Source of the DNA: Druceiella hillmani
Taxonomy: Eukaryota > Arthropoda > Insecta > Lepidoptera > Hepialidae
Assembly: GCA_039881145.1 (NCBI GenBank)
Contig: JAYKKI010000006.1
Coordinates: 19,598,501 to 19,662,500 of the forward strand
Direction: 5' to 3'
DNA: 64,000 nt
The position numbers were made by a program, and so were the translations under genes. The notes under the pieces are model-generated. The model saw only the letters and a list, made by a program, of their open reading frames with translations, was not told the origin of the DNA and made no database searches. Positions 23,425 to 35,790 of this stretch are shown in pieces. How positions within the stretch are numbered: position 1 is the stretch's first letter; every line of letters begins with the position of its first letter.

Positions 23425-24880
23425 TTTACAGAAAATCAGTAATAAAACTTTTCACTTCCAACATTTTCTCAGTTATAATTACATTTAAATATTTGTTTAC
23501 CTTGAACAGAGCCTCCATGAAAAATAATTTAAGAAAACAATGAATCCAGCAGTACAATCGTCGCTTTGTATATCGCTTTGATAATTTGCGCAGCGTTCGG
23601 TGTGCGTATACCGGAAGACGTTTATACCTTGCATTAACATTGAAATAGTGTATCTTGAGAAAGGGATAAAACACGAATAAAATATTATTTCTAATTATTT
23701 TATTTTGTTCTCAGGAACCCAAAGAGGACAGTTTGCTATACCAATTCAACAACACTGTATATCCAAATTAAAATATTATAAATACGAAGGTATGCATTAT
23801 TACTGAACGAATTAAGCAACTTTCGTAAATTGTGACTCTTGCCATGAAGATGAACATAAAATTTTTCAAGGAATCAAATTAATTAATATTGTGTCGAGAA
23901 TTAAAAATATCACCTTGTTAAAGATTAGAATGTCAATGTGTAGGTACATATGTTTATTTGATGTCTTCATACTAACAATATTTTTCCTGAATTAGGTCAC
24001 GATTTTTCCCTTTTTCACACAAACGGAGCTATTGGTCAAAGTTAGTAATCTCAGAAGATCAGGAGATTCGAATCTGCAGGGAAATTGTATATGCAGACTG
24101 AATATTTTTCATAAAAAGCGGCTACTCTCTGCTTATTACACTGAATACATATAAAACAACAGTTATTATATTTTTCCGCCTATTTTCTTGTTTATCAATT
24201 TATTTGTTTGTTGTGCCATATAAAAACATAAGAGAAGAAAAGCTTATTCAATGAAAGTTTTATTGTACGGTAGTTTAGGCTTCCAAATATTCAATGAGGT
24301 ATGAATACGCTATTGTGCCAAGAAGACGCGGTGTAGATCTAAAATTTTTAGAGGTCAGTAAGTATATGACTGACTTGCATTAGCACAATTATAACACACT
24401 TGATAAGACTGGAAAATTATGGAGAAAATGTTTACAGCTCTTCTGCAATGTTACGAGTCTTTAACTTGTTACCGAAAACAAACCTACATATAAAACCTTT
24501 GTCTGTATACTTGAAGACATTAATGATAATAACACTAATCACGGAGTGTTTTATTGTCATTGAGAAGTCTAAAAACCATTCAAACATCTCATATAAACCT
24601 GTCGTCCAGTGCCAGGTCAGATCCTAGATCAAGTGGTAAGAGCGAAGGATAGTAAAAGGATTTGGAAAATGTCGGACATAAGCAAGTATGAAAGTGTATA
24701 CCATTAACAGTTATATTATATTTATGTACATATCTGAGTTCAAACGTTCGCCCGCTAGTGCAGTTATCGACATAGGGTCTTGTGAATTTTGGCCTTACGA
24801 TCTTGAAAAAGATATTTGCACTGAATTTATGCAATGACTAATAATGTGTACAACTTATTGGTATTTAAAACAGTACATTT
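23425..24880 (-). repeat. module B of the large repeat, copy 1 (unidentified)
   Basis: The segment matches 39.75-40.58 and 43.37-45.14 kb in the same orientation. Shared words include CCTATTTTCTTGTTTATCAAT, TTCAATGAAAGTTTTATTGTA, GAGGTATGAATACGC, AGGTCAGTAAGTATATGACT, GAAGACATTAATGATAATAA, CTGTCGTCCAGTGCCAGGTC and GGATTTGGAAAATGTCGG. On the minus strand all copies can be read as PFPNPFT..-type text followed by a hydrophobic stretch (here SVISVIIINVFKYTDKGF, in B3 SVINVATVYVFKYMS). That hints at an old membrane-protein gene, though the frames are full of stops. I do not know the family, and a decayed chemoreceptor is only a guess. Confidence 0.75.
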
Positions 24881-25555
24881 AGTCAGTTTAAAAAGTATTG
24901 TTTAAAGTTAGTTTAAAGAGTTGAAATCGATTATAATATATTAATAAAAAGAAAATAAAAATGTTATTAGTGTGTGCGCTTGTATCCGTGTATTTGTATG
25001 CATTTCATGGTCTGGCGCCTAAATTATTAGATTAATTTGGATGAAATTTGTTAATTGAGAAATACCAAAAATATTTGTTTTGTGACTCACTCAATTGGTT
25101 TGGCTTCGTGTTTAATAAAGAATTTCGGCACGTTTCTATGCTACATTTATTATATTATAATTGGTGTGAAACAAATTGATACCAGGTTTAATATTTGGGG
25201 TTCACACAAAATACTGAATAAAAGACATTTCCTTCTCAGAAGACAGAATAAGACATTTTCCTAACATATGAAAATGGACAATTTTATTATTTCTCTCTCC
25301 TACTTCCTATTAATTTTTTTTTTCACTTAATTTCATGGTTTTTTATTTTATTTCTGTTCTTAGAAACCCTCAAAAGATATATTTTACTTATAAAATTTAT
25401 TATTAAATTAAAAAATTTTTGCGTTGTGTTATGGAGAAGACTCTATTTACAACACTATGTAACTCACTGTGCTCGCATGTTTACAACCTTTTTGTAATAC
25501 TGGTACCTAGATGACGTTATATTTACCAGAGTTTCTCGTAGTTGAGCTATGGTTT
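24881..25555. other. AT-rich DNA between modules B and C
   Basis: It probably belongs to the array unit, but homology to the other copies is not clear by eye. Confidence 0.45.
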
Positions 25556-25699
25556 TTTAAACTTAGATTCTTATATATATAAAATATTAAATAATAAGTT
25601 ATTATTGCCACTTGGCAACACTTTGTGGTAACATTATGTTCTAAACGTAGTCTAAATTCAAATATAAATAATGTATGTGATGGGAACCTATTACGGGAT

Positions 25700-26215
25700 A
25701 TATACAGATACGTGTGACATTTATGAAGGTAGGCGATACCAATAAATGAAAGGAGTTTATCACTGTCACTTTTAATAAATTGGAATCTTGTTTGACTCGG
25801 TAACAGCGCCCCACCAAATATATTTCATATCACTGTTATATATAGCATGTGCATAAAATAACGTGTTAACCCTGACTAGGTAGTTGTGGTGTGGATAACC
25901 GATATTTTATTTTGTAATTTTGCTCATGCCCTTCATTTGTATTAATAGCACATTTTTCATGATACAATTTTATTTAAAGTTGGGAAAACAATTGAGCCTT
26001 TTAAAACAATACCACTGAAACTGGAAAAAAAATTCAGTCTCATTTGTTTCCTATAATATATTTTAACATTTTGCAAAATTTTAAGTTTCTACGTCAAACA
26101 GTTTTTTAATAAAAATTACCGCGAGAGAGTAATATACAGACAGATGGATAAGTGAGTGATCCTGCAAAGGTTCGATTTTTTCCGTTTTAGGTCGTACCTC
26201 TATACTAAAAAATGA
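25700..26215 (+). repeat. module C of the large repeat, copy 1, ending in a 'GGTTCCGT' dispersed repeat
   Basis: It matches 41.28-41.78 kb: GAGTTTATCACTGTCACTTTTAATAAATTGG, ATCTTGTTTGACTC, GTTAACCCTGACTAGG, TATTTTATT, then TTTAAAGTT and TTGAGCCTTTT. Its end (26,060-26,215) carries CAGACAGATGGATAAGTGAGTGATC and AGGTTCGATTTTTTCC. This is a decayed copy of the 'GACGGACGGA...GGTTCCGT' repeat, also present at the same module position near 41.7 and 47.0 kb. The insertion therefore predates duplication of the unit. Confidence 0.75.
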
Positions 26216-26910
26216 TGAAAGTTAGTTGTTTGCAGTTTACATTGCAATTAATTTAGTATTATTTAAATAGAATTTAAGAAAAAAATATTGAATTAATCAC
26301 CAAACACATTCAATGCAAAAAAGTTTGAAATACTTCATGGTTACGATTTCGTTTAAAATAAATATGAGAACTGTTTTAAAATTAAATTGTTCATATTTTG
26401 ATAAAATAATTTTGTTTATAGACTTATTACTACTTTTCATAACTACGAATACTATCCAGTTATTACGATACAATTAAAGATGCATTGGAGTTACATGTAA
26501 TATATTCACGAAGTATATAGGAGTGGTTTAAACATAAGTAAGCTACTTCCTCGATTGCAGAAAACAAATATAATTTACATCAGAAGACAGATAAAATGAT
26601 ACGCTGAAGGAAGTTCAATATGCCGGTTATGGATTTATGTAACTTAAGAGTGTTATTCAACACCGAGGTAGTATTTTTCATATGGAATTCCACTCGATTT
26701 ATTAATCTGGTAGTAAGTGGTAGTAATTAATTATGGAAATAGGGGCAGAAAATGAAGGTAAAAAGTCAAATAAAGCGATAAAAATAAAAAGGAGGGCTAC
26801 TATTATGAGCCGTGAGTCGTTTCGTAACTGCTGTGAAATTTATACCGAAAGGTATTTTAACTATAATAATAATTCTTATCTTGGCACGTTTCCATAAGCC
26901 ATGAAATAAC

Positions 26911-26947
26911 TGGACGAACGGAACGGTGGCACCGTTCCGTTCGTCCA
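26911..26947. repeat. perfect 17-bp hairpin
   Basis: TGGACGAACGGAACGGT (26911-26927) is perfectly mirrored by ACCGTTCCGTTCGTCCA (26931-26947) around GGC. It is absent from the A2 and A3 module copies, so it arose after the modules diverged. Confidence 0.95.
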
Positions 26948-26987
26948 CATGTTAATGTGTATCTAGTCCGTTCAATCTCTCCAGAAT

Positions 26988-27023
26988 TAAACTACCTCAC
27001 TCGACTCTTAGTGAGGTAGTTTA
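26988..27023. repeat. perfect 14-bp hairpin
   Basis: TAAACTACCTCACT is mirrored by AGTGAGGTAGTTTA around an 8-nt loop CGACTCTT. It sits 40 bp after the hairpin at 26.9 kb, inside module A1. The A2 copy has the left-arm sequence (CTACCTCACTCGACTC) but not the right arm. Confidence 0.92.
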
Positions 27024-27334
27024 CTTCTGAAGATCCATCCATCATTTCTTTTCGTTTTAATGAATAAAAAAACATATATCATATATCGCGACACAATAGA
27101 CTCTTGGTGAACCTTCGCCATGATAAGTGACCTTTTCAATCACTTTACAATTTTTTTTGTTATCTTTTCATTTAAATAGTGACGCGTCTAGAACTTGAGT
27201 ACGTTTTTTATAATTTAAAAGTTGTAATAACGACGAAGTACTACGTTTCGTAATATAAATTATTATAATTCTAGATACTTTTTTAAACGATGATTTTATT
27301 AAGTGGGCACTTGACTACAAAGTTAAAATTCTCA

Positions 27335-27400
27335 CAATTTGCTATCAAAAGTAATTTGTTCAAAACAGATTGCTATCAAAAGTAATTTGTTCTAGTCAGA
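27335..27400. repeat. 27-bp tandem duplication
   Basis: TTGCTATCAAAAGTAATTTG occurs twice in tandem, with copies separated by TTCAAAACAGA. Confidence 0.88.
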
Positions 27401-27524
27401 CTACTTCGTCTAATTGAAACGGTCCAATAACGCGAAACGCTTTTGTTTTCAATTAAGGTTATATTAATATAATTGAATTTCGTTTCAAAATTACATTGTT
27501 GATAGTTGTCTTAATTTTCTTGTG

Positions 27525-27645
27525 TAATTATTTGGATTAATATTCTTAACTATTAGACAAAAGCTGTAATAGTTAATAAGCTGTAGTATGTAATTATTTG
27601 GATTAATATTCTTAACTATTAGACTAATATTCTTAACTATTAGCA
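27525..27645. repeat. nested tandem duplications
   Basis: GTAATTATTTGGATTAATAT plus CTTAACTATTAGAC occurs twice about 70 bp apart. The inner part CTAATATTCTTAACTATTAG is then repeated once more. Confidence 0.85.
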
Positions 27646-27840
27646 AAAATATAGTATATGCTGCTAACGAACGATGGACATAAATGTTCAGTTTGCTGTC
27701 CCATCATTGCTGTATAATTTAAGTTGAAGGAACGTTAAATTAAAAATTTAACATTACGAAAGTTTCTTCAGTTTCTTACTTAAAAGCAAATGATGTTACA
27801 CATAGTTTATGTTTGGGAATTTATATTTCTTTGCTTTAAT

Positions 27841-28440
27841 AATGATATTTATAGAAAGTAGAATTTAAACAGTTCTTAAATGGCTATATTCTAATGTAAA
27901 TAGTAATAAAATATTACTTTAAAAACATAAAATAAATTAGTCATCAGTAAAATCATTTTCAATACGTTGACAATCTGAGAAACAAGCAATATATTTTTGT
28001 TAAGACATTATTTAATTTGATTTTATGTACCAAAGTCAGGAAAAACCCAAACTTATTTCAGCTGTAATAGTTTAGTAACTCTTATCACTTAACTCTGACT
28101 TTTTAAGAACAACAAGTGGGGACGATGCAGCTTAATCACTTTATTTATAGTACATTACTGCGATAGATATCACTATATCAATACATGTCTTAAGCAATCT
28201 GCAATTTTACCTGGTGAGTGAATGCGTATAAGAATAGTTGCCTAATTATAACTAGACAATATTTATTTAGCTAAAAACTATGATTTATCCTTCCTAAAAA
28301 AATTAAAATCTAAACGCCGTCGTTCCTTTTTCGACAATTTACAAAGTAACTTTATGGCAAACAATATATAATTTACCGCCATTCAGTAGACGATGAGAGT
28401 ATACCATCAGTGTAAAAGTTTGGTGAATTTAATTAAAAAA
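27841..28440. other. AT-rich spacer
   Basis: Nothing recognisable. It may be flank of module A or M. Confidence 0.5.
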
Positions 28441-29040
28441 GTGAGATCTTTTGGAAGATTCTTCACAATGTCAAAGTTTTATCTGTAAATGCTTGCTCAG
28501 AGCTTTGAACGAGCTAAACAGCTGGTTTAATGTTGAATGAATAATGGGGATGTGCCAGTAGAACTCCGTCAACAGAAAACATGTAATTTCCATTTAAACT
28601 TTTGACATTTGTATTTTGGGTATGAGGTCTAGCATTATCTTGGAGAAAATAAACACAGTCCTGTTAACTACTTAGATTCGCAGACAAACAAATTGTTAAG
28701 AGTCAATCGCTACCATTACCGTAAGTCACTGCAACATCAACTCCCAATGAAAAGGGCCGTTGTTATTTTACCAGCAGCTCAGCATTATATTTCTGGTATA
28801 CTGTTCAAGTTTAAGTGCGTTTGCTTGACACCATGCCGTTGTCATTTAGTTATGTGATTATCGTAGGTAACCCATTTCTCACTTCAGTCAATACAAGTTA
28901 TGTTTTAATATCAATAATCATGTAAAAGGATCTAATTTGCCAGTTGTTTTGAACCCAAATATTCAGTATTGGTTTTTCATTTATAATTTTCACTAAAAAC
29001 TTCCATAATACAAGTGCCACCGAGATCGGTTTATCGCTTT
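28440..29040 (-). pseudogene. mariner transposase relic (module M, copy 1)
   Basis: The minus strand reads SEKWVTYDNHITK (28,843-28,881), corresponding to the first catalytic Asp region 'TgDEKWvlYdN..rk' with the Asp itself lost. It continues RHGVKQTHLNLN, and about 240 bp downstream reads QDNARPHTQN (28,616-28,645), the second catalytic Asp motif of mariner. Between them the 'VWWD' segment is damaged. Stops and frameshifts are many. The DNA-binding N-terminus and the third acidic motif are not visible. The same relic sits at the same place in two other array units (39.1-39.6 and 42.6-43.2 kb). Confidence 0.85.
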
Positions 29041-29054
29041 AAGCATAGGATCAT

Positions 29055-29345
29055 CGTGCATGCTACCGTGCACGCAAATACACACAAGTGCAGGCATAGC
29101 CTTGTGCTTACAAGCACACGTTCACGCACACGCATATGCCCTCTACACGCATAGCACATCCATACGCATAACACACGTACACGAATGTATATGCAAGCAT
29201 AGGCACGGGTACAGATATAGGCATAGAAACACGCTTACATATATGCGTATGCACACGTATGCAATTGCAGGTACAGGTGCAGGCAGAAGTATACGTAAGC
29301 AAAAACAACAACAAATACATACACACACACCGTACTCACATACTC
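29055..29345. repeat. degenerate CACGCA/CATA-rich alternating tract
   Basis: This is about 290 bp of imperfect CA-, ACGC- and CATA-rich purine-pyrimidine alternation (CACACGCATATGCC, CATACGCATAACACACGTAC). The 106-codon plus-strand and 72-codon minus-strand frames are artefacts (His/Thr- and Cys/Val-rich). A shorter stretch of similar character forms the centre of the palindrome at 49.79 kb. Confidence 0.85.
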
Positions 29346-29719
29346 ATATACTCAATAAAATCATACTTAGGCTTTATTAATGTAATGTAATCGATTTTCC
29401 TTGAAAATTTGAATTCGGATTTCTACCCAATACAATTTTACACACATATAAATACAATTTACTTGTCTTGTTATTCGAAAGTTAAAACTGTGCGTCAATC
29501 GAAAGCAAAATCAATGTGGAGTTCCGTAGTTATATATATCTCAAATAGCCGATGCAATTTTAACAATTTCATTTGAAAATTCTAATCGAATGTTAGCTTC
29601 TAGACTGTTTTCCCATTTTTAATAAGCCATAGAATATTAGAGAAGGGTGGACATACTACACGCCATTTTGAATCTTAATATTTCATAAATGGGATATGAA
29701 GATGAAAAATGGTCAACGA

Positions 29720-29970
29720 AACCTCAGTTTCATTTTTTTTACCTTTTCAATGTGGCCCAATTTATTGAAATGTGCGAACAATTTTGTTTTGCTGACATTT
29801 TACGTACAGGGAGGTAGATTAACACTTTTTTTCAATGTATTATGTAGCAAACACGGTGATCAAGATCTTTATGTGAAGCGCATAAATTTCATTTACATAA
29901 AACTAAAAACTCTACAAGAGTATGACCGACTGACGGACGGACATGATGAAAATATAGAGAAAATATTCCT
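29720..29970 (+). repeat. decayed copy of the 'GACGGACGGA' dispersed repeat
   Basis: GTATGACCGACTGACGGACGGACATGATG at 29,920-29,948 is the typical purine-rich word run of this family. It is preceded by TTTATGTGAAGCGCATAAATTTC. The diagnostic GGTTCCGT end is not seen. The 104-codon frame at 29696-30010 spans it and is probably spurious. Confidence 0.55.
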
Positions 29971-30630
29971 ATTTTGCTACTTTAAACATATTTTAATTAA
30001 TAGTACATAAAATAGAATGTGCAAACTGCATATTGTAGATAAGAACAAAGGACTGTAATATTATTTGAATGAAAAACTAAGCAAGAATTCACGAGAGGAA
30101 AAGCTTCATCAGACGAATTTATTACACGTGAATTGGCGACGCGTTCCAGATGGCTGACCTATGCTACAGTTTAGTTCCCGGTGTGTTCATAGGACGAGTT
30201 TTTACATTTAATAACAAGTAGAGTAAGGGTATTTTCAAAGAAAAGCTAAAGATAATGAATACATAAGACTGAGACTTTGGACTTAAGGTAATTCAAGCAA
30301 CGAGTACCCATTACAGAGAGAAGACACAGTATTTGTAGATAGCGTCGGTCACGTATCTTAATCAAAAACGTGTATTGCTGAGGGTGACAACAGAACGAGA
30401 CGTCAAAGAAAGCCTGAGTAGATTTTGAAGATATTCTAATTTGTTTAAGCCATGTGTGGCAAGATTCAAATAGTACAAAATCTTTATGTATAGTGAGCGA
30501 ATGTAGTAAGAAGAAGATTTAACAGAGGCAATGTTTGTTGTAGATTAGGTTAGAGAATGAATTCTGTTGAAAGTTTTGCAATTAATATATTTTGTTAACA
30601 AGTGTGGGGAATGAAGCTTTAATTGTCAAA
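29971..30630. other. DNA of unknown origin, less AT-rich
   Basis: Part of this (30,090-30,540) is somewhat richer in G+C, but no frame or repeat is recognised. Confidence 0.5.
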
Positions 30631-30757
30631 AAGTTATACCATTTCGGGATAAAAATTGGCTGTATTTTTCTCAAAAATACTGACTGCATAAATTTTATGA
30701 AGATTGGTTGAGTAGTTGTGGTGTAAAAGCAGACATACAAACAAAAAAGTTTATTTT
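30630..30757 (+). repeat. dispersed repeat tail of lepidopteran type
   Basis: The text TTTCGGGATAAAAATTGGCTG ... TAAATTTTATGAAGATTGGTTGAGTAGTTGTGGTGTAAAAGCAGACATACAAACAAA follows the form 'aaATttcAT.aAaATcgGTt.aGtaGTtttg..GT.AAag..gACAtACAaACa', a common insect repeat or LINE 3' sequence. I know it as a type only and did not match it to a named element. Confidence 0.6.
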
Positions 30758-30759
30758 AA

Positions 30760-32715
30760 AATTTATAATATTGATTAGGAAATTAGGATCACGTAATTAG
30801 GAATAATTTCTCTCAGTATTTGTAAATTTACTGATTTGTCAATCAAATTAAAAATTCGTCAAACGGGGAAAATATGTTCTTAGCTCAAATATTCACATAT
30901 CATTCAAGATTTCGAAAAAGTGTACCAGTTTGTGTATCTTGCATTCGAATTGAATGATCAAGAAAAAAACGTGTATAGGATATATTTAGAAGAATACAAA
31001 TGTCTAAATCCAGCATGACTTACTTAACAAAGGTATGGCGATATAGAAATATCTCTAGAAATACCAACGTATGACTCGTAACAATCCTGGTATTTTAGTT
31101 TTTTCTGTATGGAGTCAAGATATATAGTATAAAAAAGCTACAAGAGACCGATGCGTTTGAAATGTATTGTACAATGCTACAGATACGCGGGATTATTAAA
31201 CTACTTAATTTGTCTATACTTCAAGACTTAAAAGTAAAAACAAGCTGCCCATCATTTGCCTAAAAGGAATATTTGCATTCGTTTGCCACAAGCTCGACGC
31301 AAAGAGAACGGTCTAGAAAAGCTATTTATAGTTACCAAAATAGTGAAAAATAGACAAATAGGCCATTTTCTGGCTGGTTAAATATAACCGAATAACTTTT
31401 GTACCTGGTGTACGAAAGTTATTCGGCACGTGTTTCAACGACGCCATAAGGCATGCCTAAGACCGAAACCAATGGAAAGTAACAATAAAATCCTGTGAAT
31501 CGGCACCTTCAAATGGATACTTCATTTAGTCATGAGGAGACGACTAACATGAAATGAATATAAGGAACGTTCAAATATACACGAGGAATGTGATACATCA
31601 CAATGTTTCGAATAGAGTGCACGGAATGAAACGACACAGCGGCCAGTACCCCAGTGTATAAATGTGACAATTCCTTTACTGCCGACTACATTATGTTAAT
31701 CGGTGTATATAAAGATGTGAAATCAACATAAAAATATATTTTTACATAATATAACAATATAAAATTTACTTATAAGTTATTAATGAATAGGTACAAAATT
31801 ATTGCTTCAAAGGGGACTACAGAATCGGTCCAACACGCTTTATAAATTATTCGCTTAGTATTCCGTTAAGCGGCATTAGGGAGCGTTTAAGCCCTACTAG
31901 ACAAAACGATTTCTTGGATTTGGCAACCTCTGATAAATTGCGAGGTAAAGCGACATCAAAATTGATAAGCATTCTAGACTAGAAACTTTCTAATCTCTCG
32001 AAATAACTGGCATAAAACAAATTTGGAGAAATAAAAGCTTAAATTTTATAGGTTCTTGATTTATTTGTTTATGACTATAGTTGGTACACAAAACAGTAAC
32101 GTCACAATTATAAAAATTCTACTAAGTAAAATATAACAATTCCATTAAGGGAATGCATAATTTTCTTTGTGACAACACCAGAAGAGTAAACACGGTATGG
32201 TTCATTAGGTGTTACCATTTATTTAACTAATGTCTAATGAGTACATTTTGAGTCAATCATATTCTTACATACAACCGTTTCACCATCGCACGATGAACTT
32301 ATCGGTGACGTCATTAATAATTATTTATATGAATGCCATGAGGGTGTAGTTTAGGGGAGAGCGAAAAGTATAATTACCTGTTTTGTTCTTTGTCGTTCTA
32401 TTTGTGTCAATGAGATAAAAACAAAGAGAAGAATTGTCGAAATTTCAAATTAATTTTATTCCACAGAGAAGTGATAAAAAGTTACCGTCAAAACAATTTA
32501 ATGAATTAAATTATTTTAAATACTATAAAAACATGCACAAAGTATAGTAACACTAATGTCAATAAGATTATTTTAAAAAAACGAGGTTGAAGAATTGATA
32601 ATTAATAAAGAGATATATAAACCAACCAACCATTATGGTCGACAAAGGATTTTCTTCCGTTCCTTGACGAAAAATTCTTGAACATATTCCATAAACAATT
32701 ACTAGGCGCGTAATT
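30760..32715. other. AT-rich DNA without recognisable genes; one hairpin
   Basis: No gene or element is recognisable apart from the 17-bp-arm hairpin at 31,388-31,426. Confidence 0.5.
31388..31426. repeat. 17-bp-arm hairpin
   Basis: CCGAATAACTTTTGTAC is mirrored by GTACGAAAGTTATTCGG with one mismatch around a 5-nt loop. Confidence 0.9.
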
Positions 32716-32719
32716 TATT

Positions 32720-33600
<881 letters not shown>

Positions 33601-33734
33601 ATATTGACTTTGTAAGAAAGTAATGAGCATTTTTTTTAGACAGTGATAAAACTATCTAGAGTGTAACAATGTAAACTATATAAATATGTATCAACTGGTA
33701 CAGACCGCTTCAGTATTTATAAGAACACGGAAGC

Positions 33735-34385
33735 GACAAGAGAGCATATGCGACATTGTATTTTATACGATTTTCTTTTAGATTACTCAGCAGATATATT
33801 ATGGATTATAGATGCTCGAAATAAACGTAATGCAGAAGGTAAAGATGCGACCTCTAATGTAACTGCACGACATTGGTTGTAAAGGTTCAGACATGGGAGT
33901 TATGTTTTAAAAGATTTTCCCCGCAGCGGACGACCAGTGGAAAACAATATAGACTTTTTAAAGCATTAATTGAAAGAGATCCCCGCCTTACTTCAAGTTG
34001 CCTAGCAAATCTCAGTTGAAGTCATGTAATGGAATGCTTGCATCATTGGGTCAAGCAGGATAAGGTGGGGATGTGGATACCACCTACCCTCACCACCGCT
34101 CAGTTAGACAAATGTGTTAATATATGTATGAATCTTCTTTCGTTGTGATGCATCCAACACTGCCTTGACCAATTGGTAACTAGAGATGAAAAGTGAATTC
34201 TGTACACAAACCATACGCGAAAGCGCCAATAGTTATGCTCACACAAAAAAACGATACTGACTCCAAAACTTTTTGAATAACAACCCCGAAGTTTTTACGC
34301 AGAAGGAATCCACGCTTTACTTGCATGTTGGTGATGGGTTATAGATTACAAGGGTGCTTACTGTGCGCAAGAGTAATTAACAATG
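33735..34385 (+). pseudogene. mariner transposase relic (N-terminal and first catalytic part)
   Basis: The plus strand reads EHMRHCILYDFL (33,745 on), then TARHWL, FPRSGRPV and LIERDPRLTSSCLANL, the two helix-turn-helix parts of a mariner transposase. It continues HHWVKQDKVGMWIP, TTAQLDKCVNICMNLL and LVTRDEKWILYTNHTRKRQ (around 34,175-34,235), which holds the first catalytic Asp. The 'YKGA' part of the WWD region follows near 34,345. Stops and small frameshifts break it, and the second and third acidic motifs are missing. No terminal repeats were found. It is distinct from the M relics, which lie on the other strand and lack the N-terminus. Confidence 0.88.
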
Positions 34386-34759
34386 GACTATGATTTAAAA
34401 AGAAATTGTAATTATAACGCTCAATATATTCCTACCAATTTAATAGTATATTCCTTCGACAAAAGAGTACGAAGTTAATATTTAAGTATTTCTGTCTTGT
34501 AACCTTTTGATTACAGGGAATTTAGAGTCTACCCAGTATTACCTTGGTTTAGCTTTATATGCTATTGTTAAGTTCTCTGGTAACTAACTATTATATATGA
34601 TGTGGATATTTTAATTACTTGTATTTTAATTATAAAAAATATCGATTCATTTCCTAACGTAACTTGTATTTTAAATCCTGAAAAATAGCTGATACGAAAT
34701 AAAACATGTCCTTAAAATAATAAAAATACAATTTATTTCAACGGACCTAAGCAAATAAA

Positions 34760-35790
34760 AACGTATCGTTCACAAGACGTCAACTGGTCATCGTTTCAAA
34801 AATGCTATTCGAATTAATTATAAAAGGTGGAGTGATACACCTTTGTATTATTTCATTGGACTACGTTCAGTAATCCGCCCTTGAGGTCTCGGTACGTACC
34901 GTGCTAATAGGAGCTATCTTTTGGGTGGCGCTAGCAGTACTGTGTTTCACTAATGGACTATTATATTATCGACTTACTTTTCGTAAAGAATGATTTTACG
35001 TTCTTAAACACTTATAAATTATATTGAATGATTTAGTTGATTTCCCAAGTTTCTATTAAAGGTTGCAACAATCATAGAGGAGACCAAATACAATAACTTC
35101 ATTTTATTCAGAGTATACATACATGTCAGTACTCGTATACCTCACCGAAACACGCCTTCCTCTAATATTATATTAGAATCACTTACGCTTTTATATCCTT
35201 TTATATTTATGTTTTATTTTTGTACCACTGGCACTATTTAGTAGAACATATTTACATTTAAATTACATGTAAATTTTGAGGCCCTTTCTAGGGTAGGAAG
35301 AATCGATGAGAAGAGGTCCTTTTTTACAATTTCGATAATTTTTTATTATGAATTATTTTTATTTTTGATGTGACGAATCAATTAAAAAACTTAGCAACAG
35401 CAGAAGTGCTCAACATTCCAATCATCTTTCAAGAAATCAGCCATTTATTTACTTACGTCCAAAACGATATTAAAATTATATCAAAATTTAATGTTAATTT
35501 TAAAATTAAACTTTCGACAGCAAACTTCGGTTGGCCTTCGTGTTATTTTACCTCCCTTCTCTATTCATCCAGAGATCTTATTAACATTCTTCCCTCGAGC
35601 GATACCTCCTTGGCAACGAGCCACTTCACACAACTTCTCATCGCCTCCGGCAATTTACTTCCATATATTTCACAAATTTATTTACTCTATACAAGGAAAA
35701 TTCGCAATTATATAATAGTTCATTAGTGTAACACAGTACTGCTAGCGCCGCCCAGCAGAATGCTCCTGTTAGCACGGTAACAACTACTAC
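34760..35790 (+). mobile_element. block F, copy 1: terminal-inverted-repeat element of unknown family
   Basis: TACCGTGCTAATAGGAGC at 34,897 is mirrored by GCTCCTGTTAGCACGGTA ending at 35,779. The arms continue inward as GGCGCTAGCAGTACTGTGTT / AACACAGTACTGCTAGCGCC and CACTAATGGACTATTATAT / ATATAATAGTTCATTAGTG, giving inverted repeats of about 75-115 bp around about 0.7 kb. Homology to 54,545-55,300 also covers about 130 bp left of the terminus, so the duplicated block is larger than the element. The 118-codon internal frame (35370-35726) has an inverted relative at 54.85-55.09 kb. Many differences alter residues, so coding is unproven. Confidence 0.7.

Larger units (their letters stand above)
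26460..27840 (-). repeat. module A of the large repeat, copy 1 (unidentified)
   Basis: It matches 37.14-38.68 and 48.20-49.47 kb in the same orientation. Shared words include GAAGGAAGTTCAATATGCCG, ATCTGGTAGTAAGTGGTAGT, GCCATAAGTGACC-like CACGATAAGCGACC, TTTCATTTAAATAGTGACGC, GTCTAGAACTTGAGT, AACGACGAAGTACT and TTAAGTGGGCACTTGA. On the minus strand the three copies preserve the reading EVAYLCLN / EVAHLCWN / KVAGLCSN near 26,555, 37,370 and 48,290. This copy uniquely holds two hairpins at 26.9-27.0 kb. Function is unknown. Confidence 0.78.

Noticed and set aside
27010..27023. GTGAGGTAGTTT resembles the let-7 seed TGAGGTAGT
   Set aside because: Only nine bases match. The rest of mature let-7 is absent and the stem is only 14 bp. 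It is part of a small local hairpin in module A1.
29060..29380. 106-codon His- and Thr-rich plus-strand frame
   Set aside because: It lies wholly in the CACGCA-type low-complexity tract. The opposite strand is open as well, as expected from composition.
35370..35726. 118-codon frame in block F as a real gene, since a related frame is open at 54.85-55.09 kb
   Set aside because: Differences between the two copies often change residues, and no family is recognised. Shared openness over about 80 codons can follow from shared ancestry alone.
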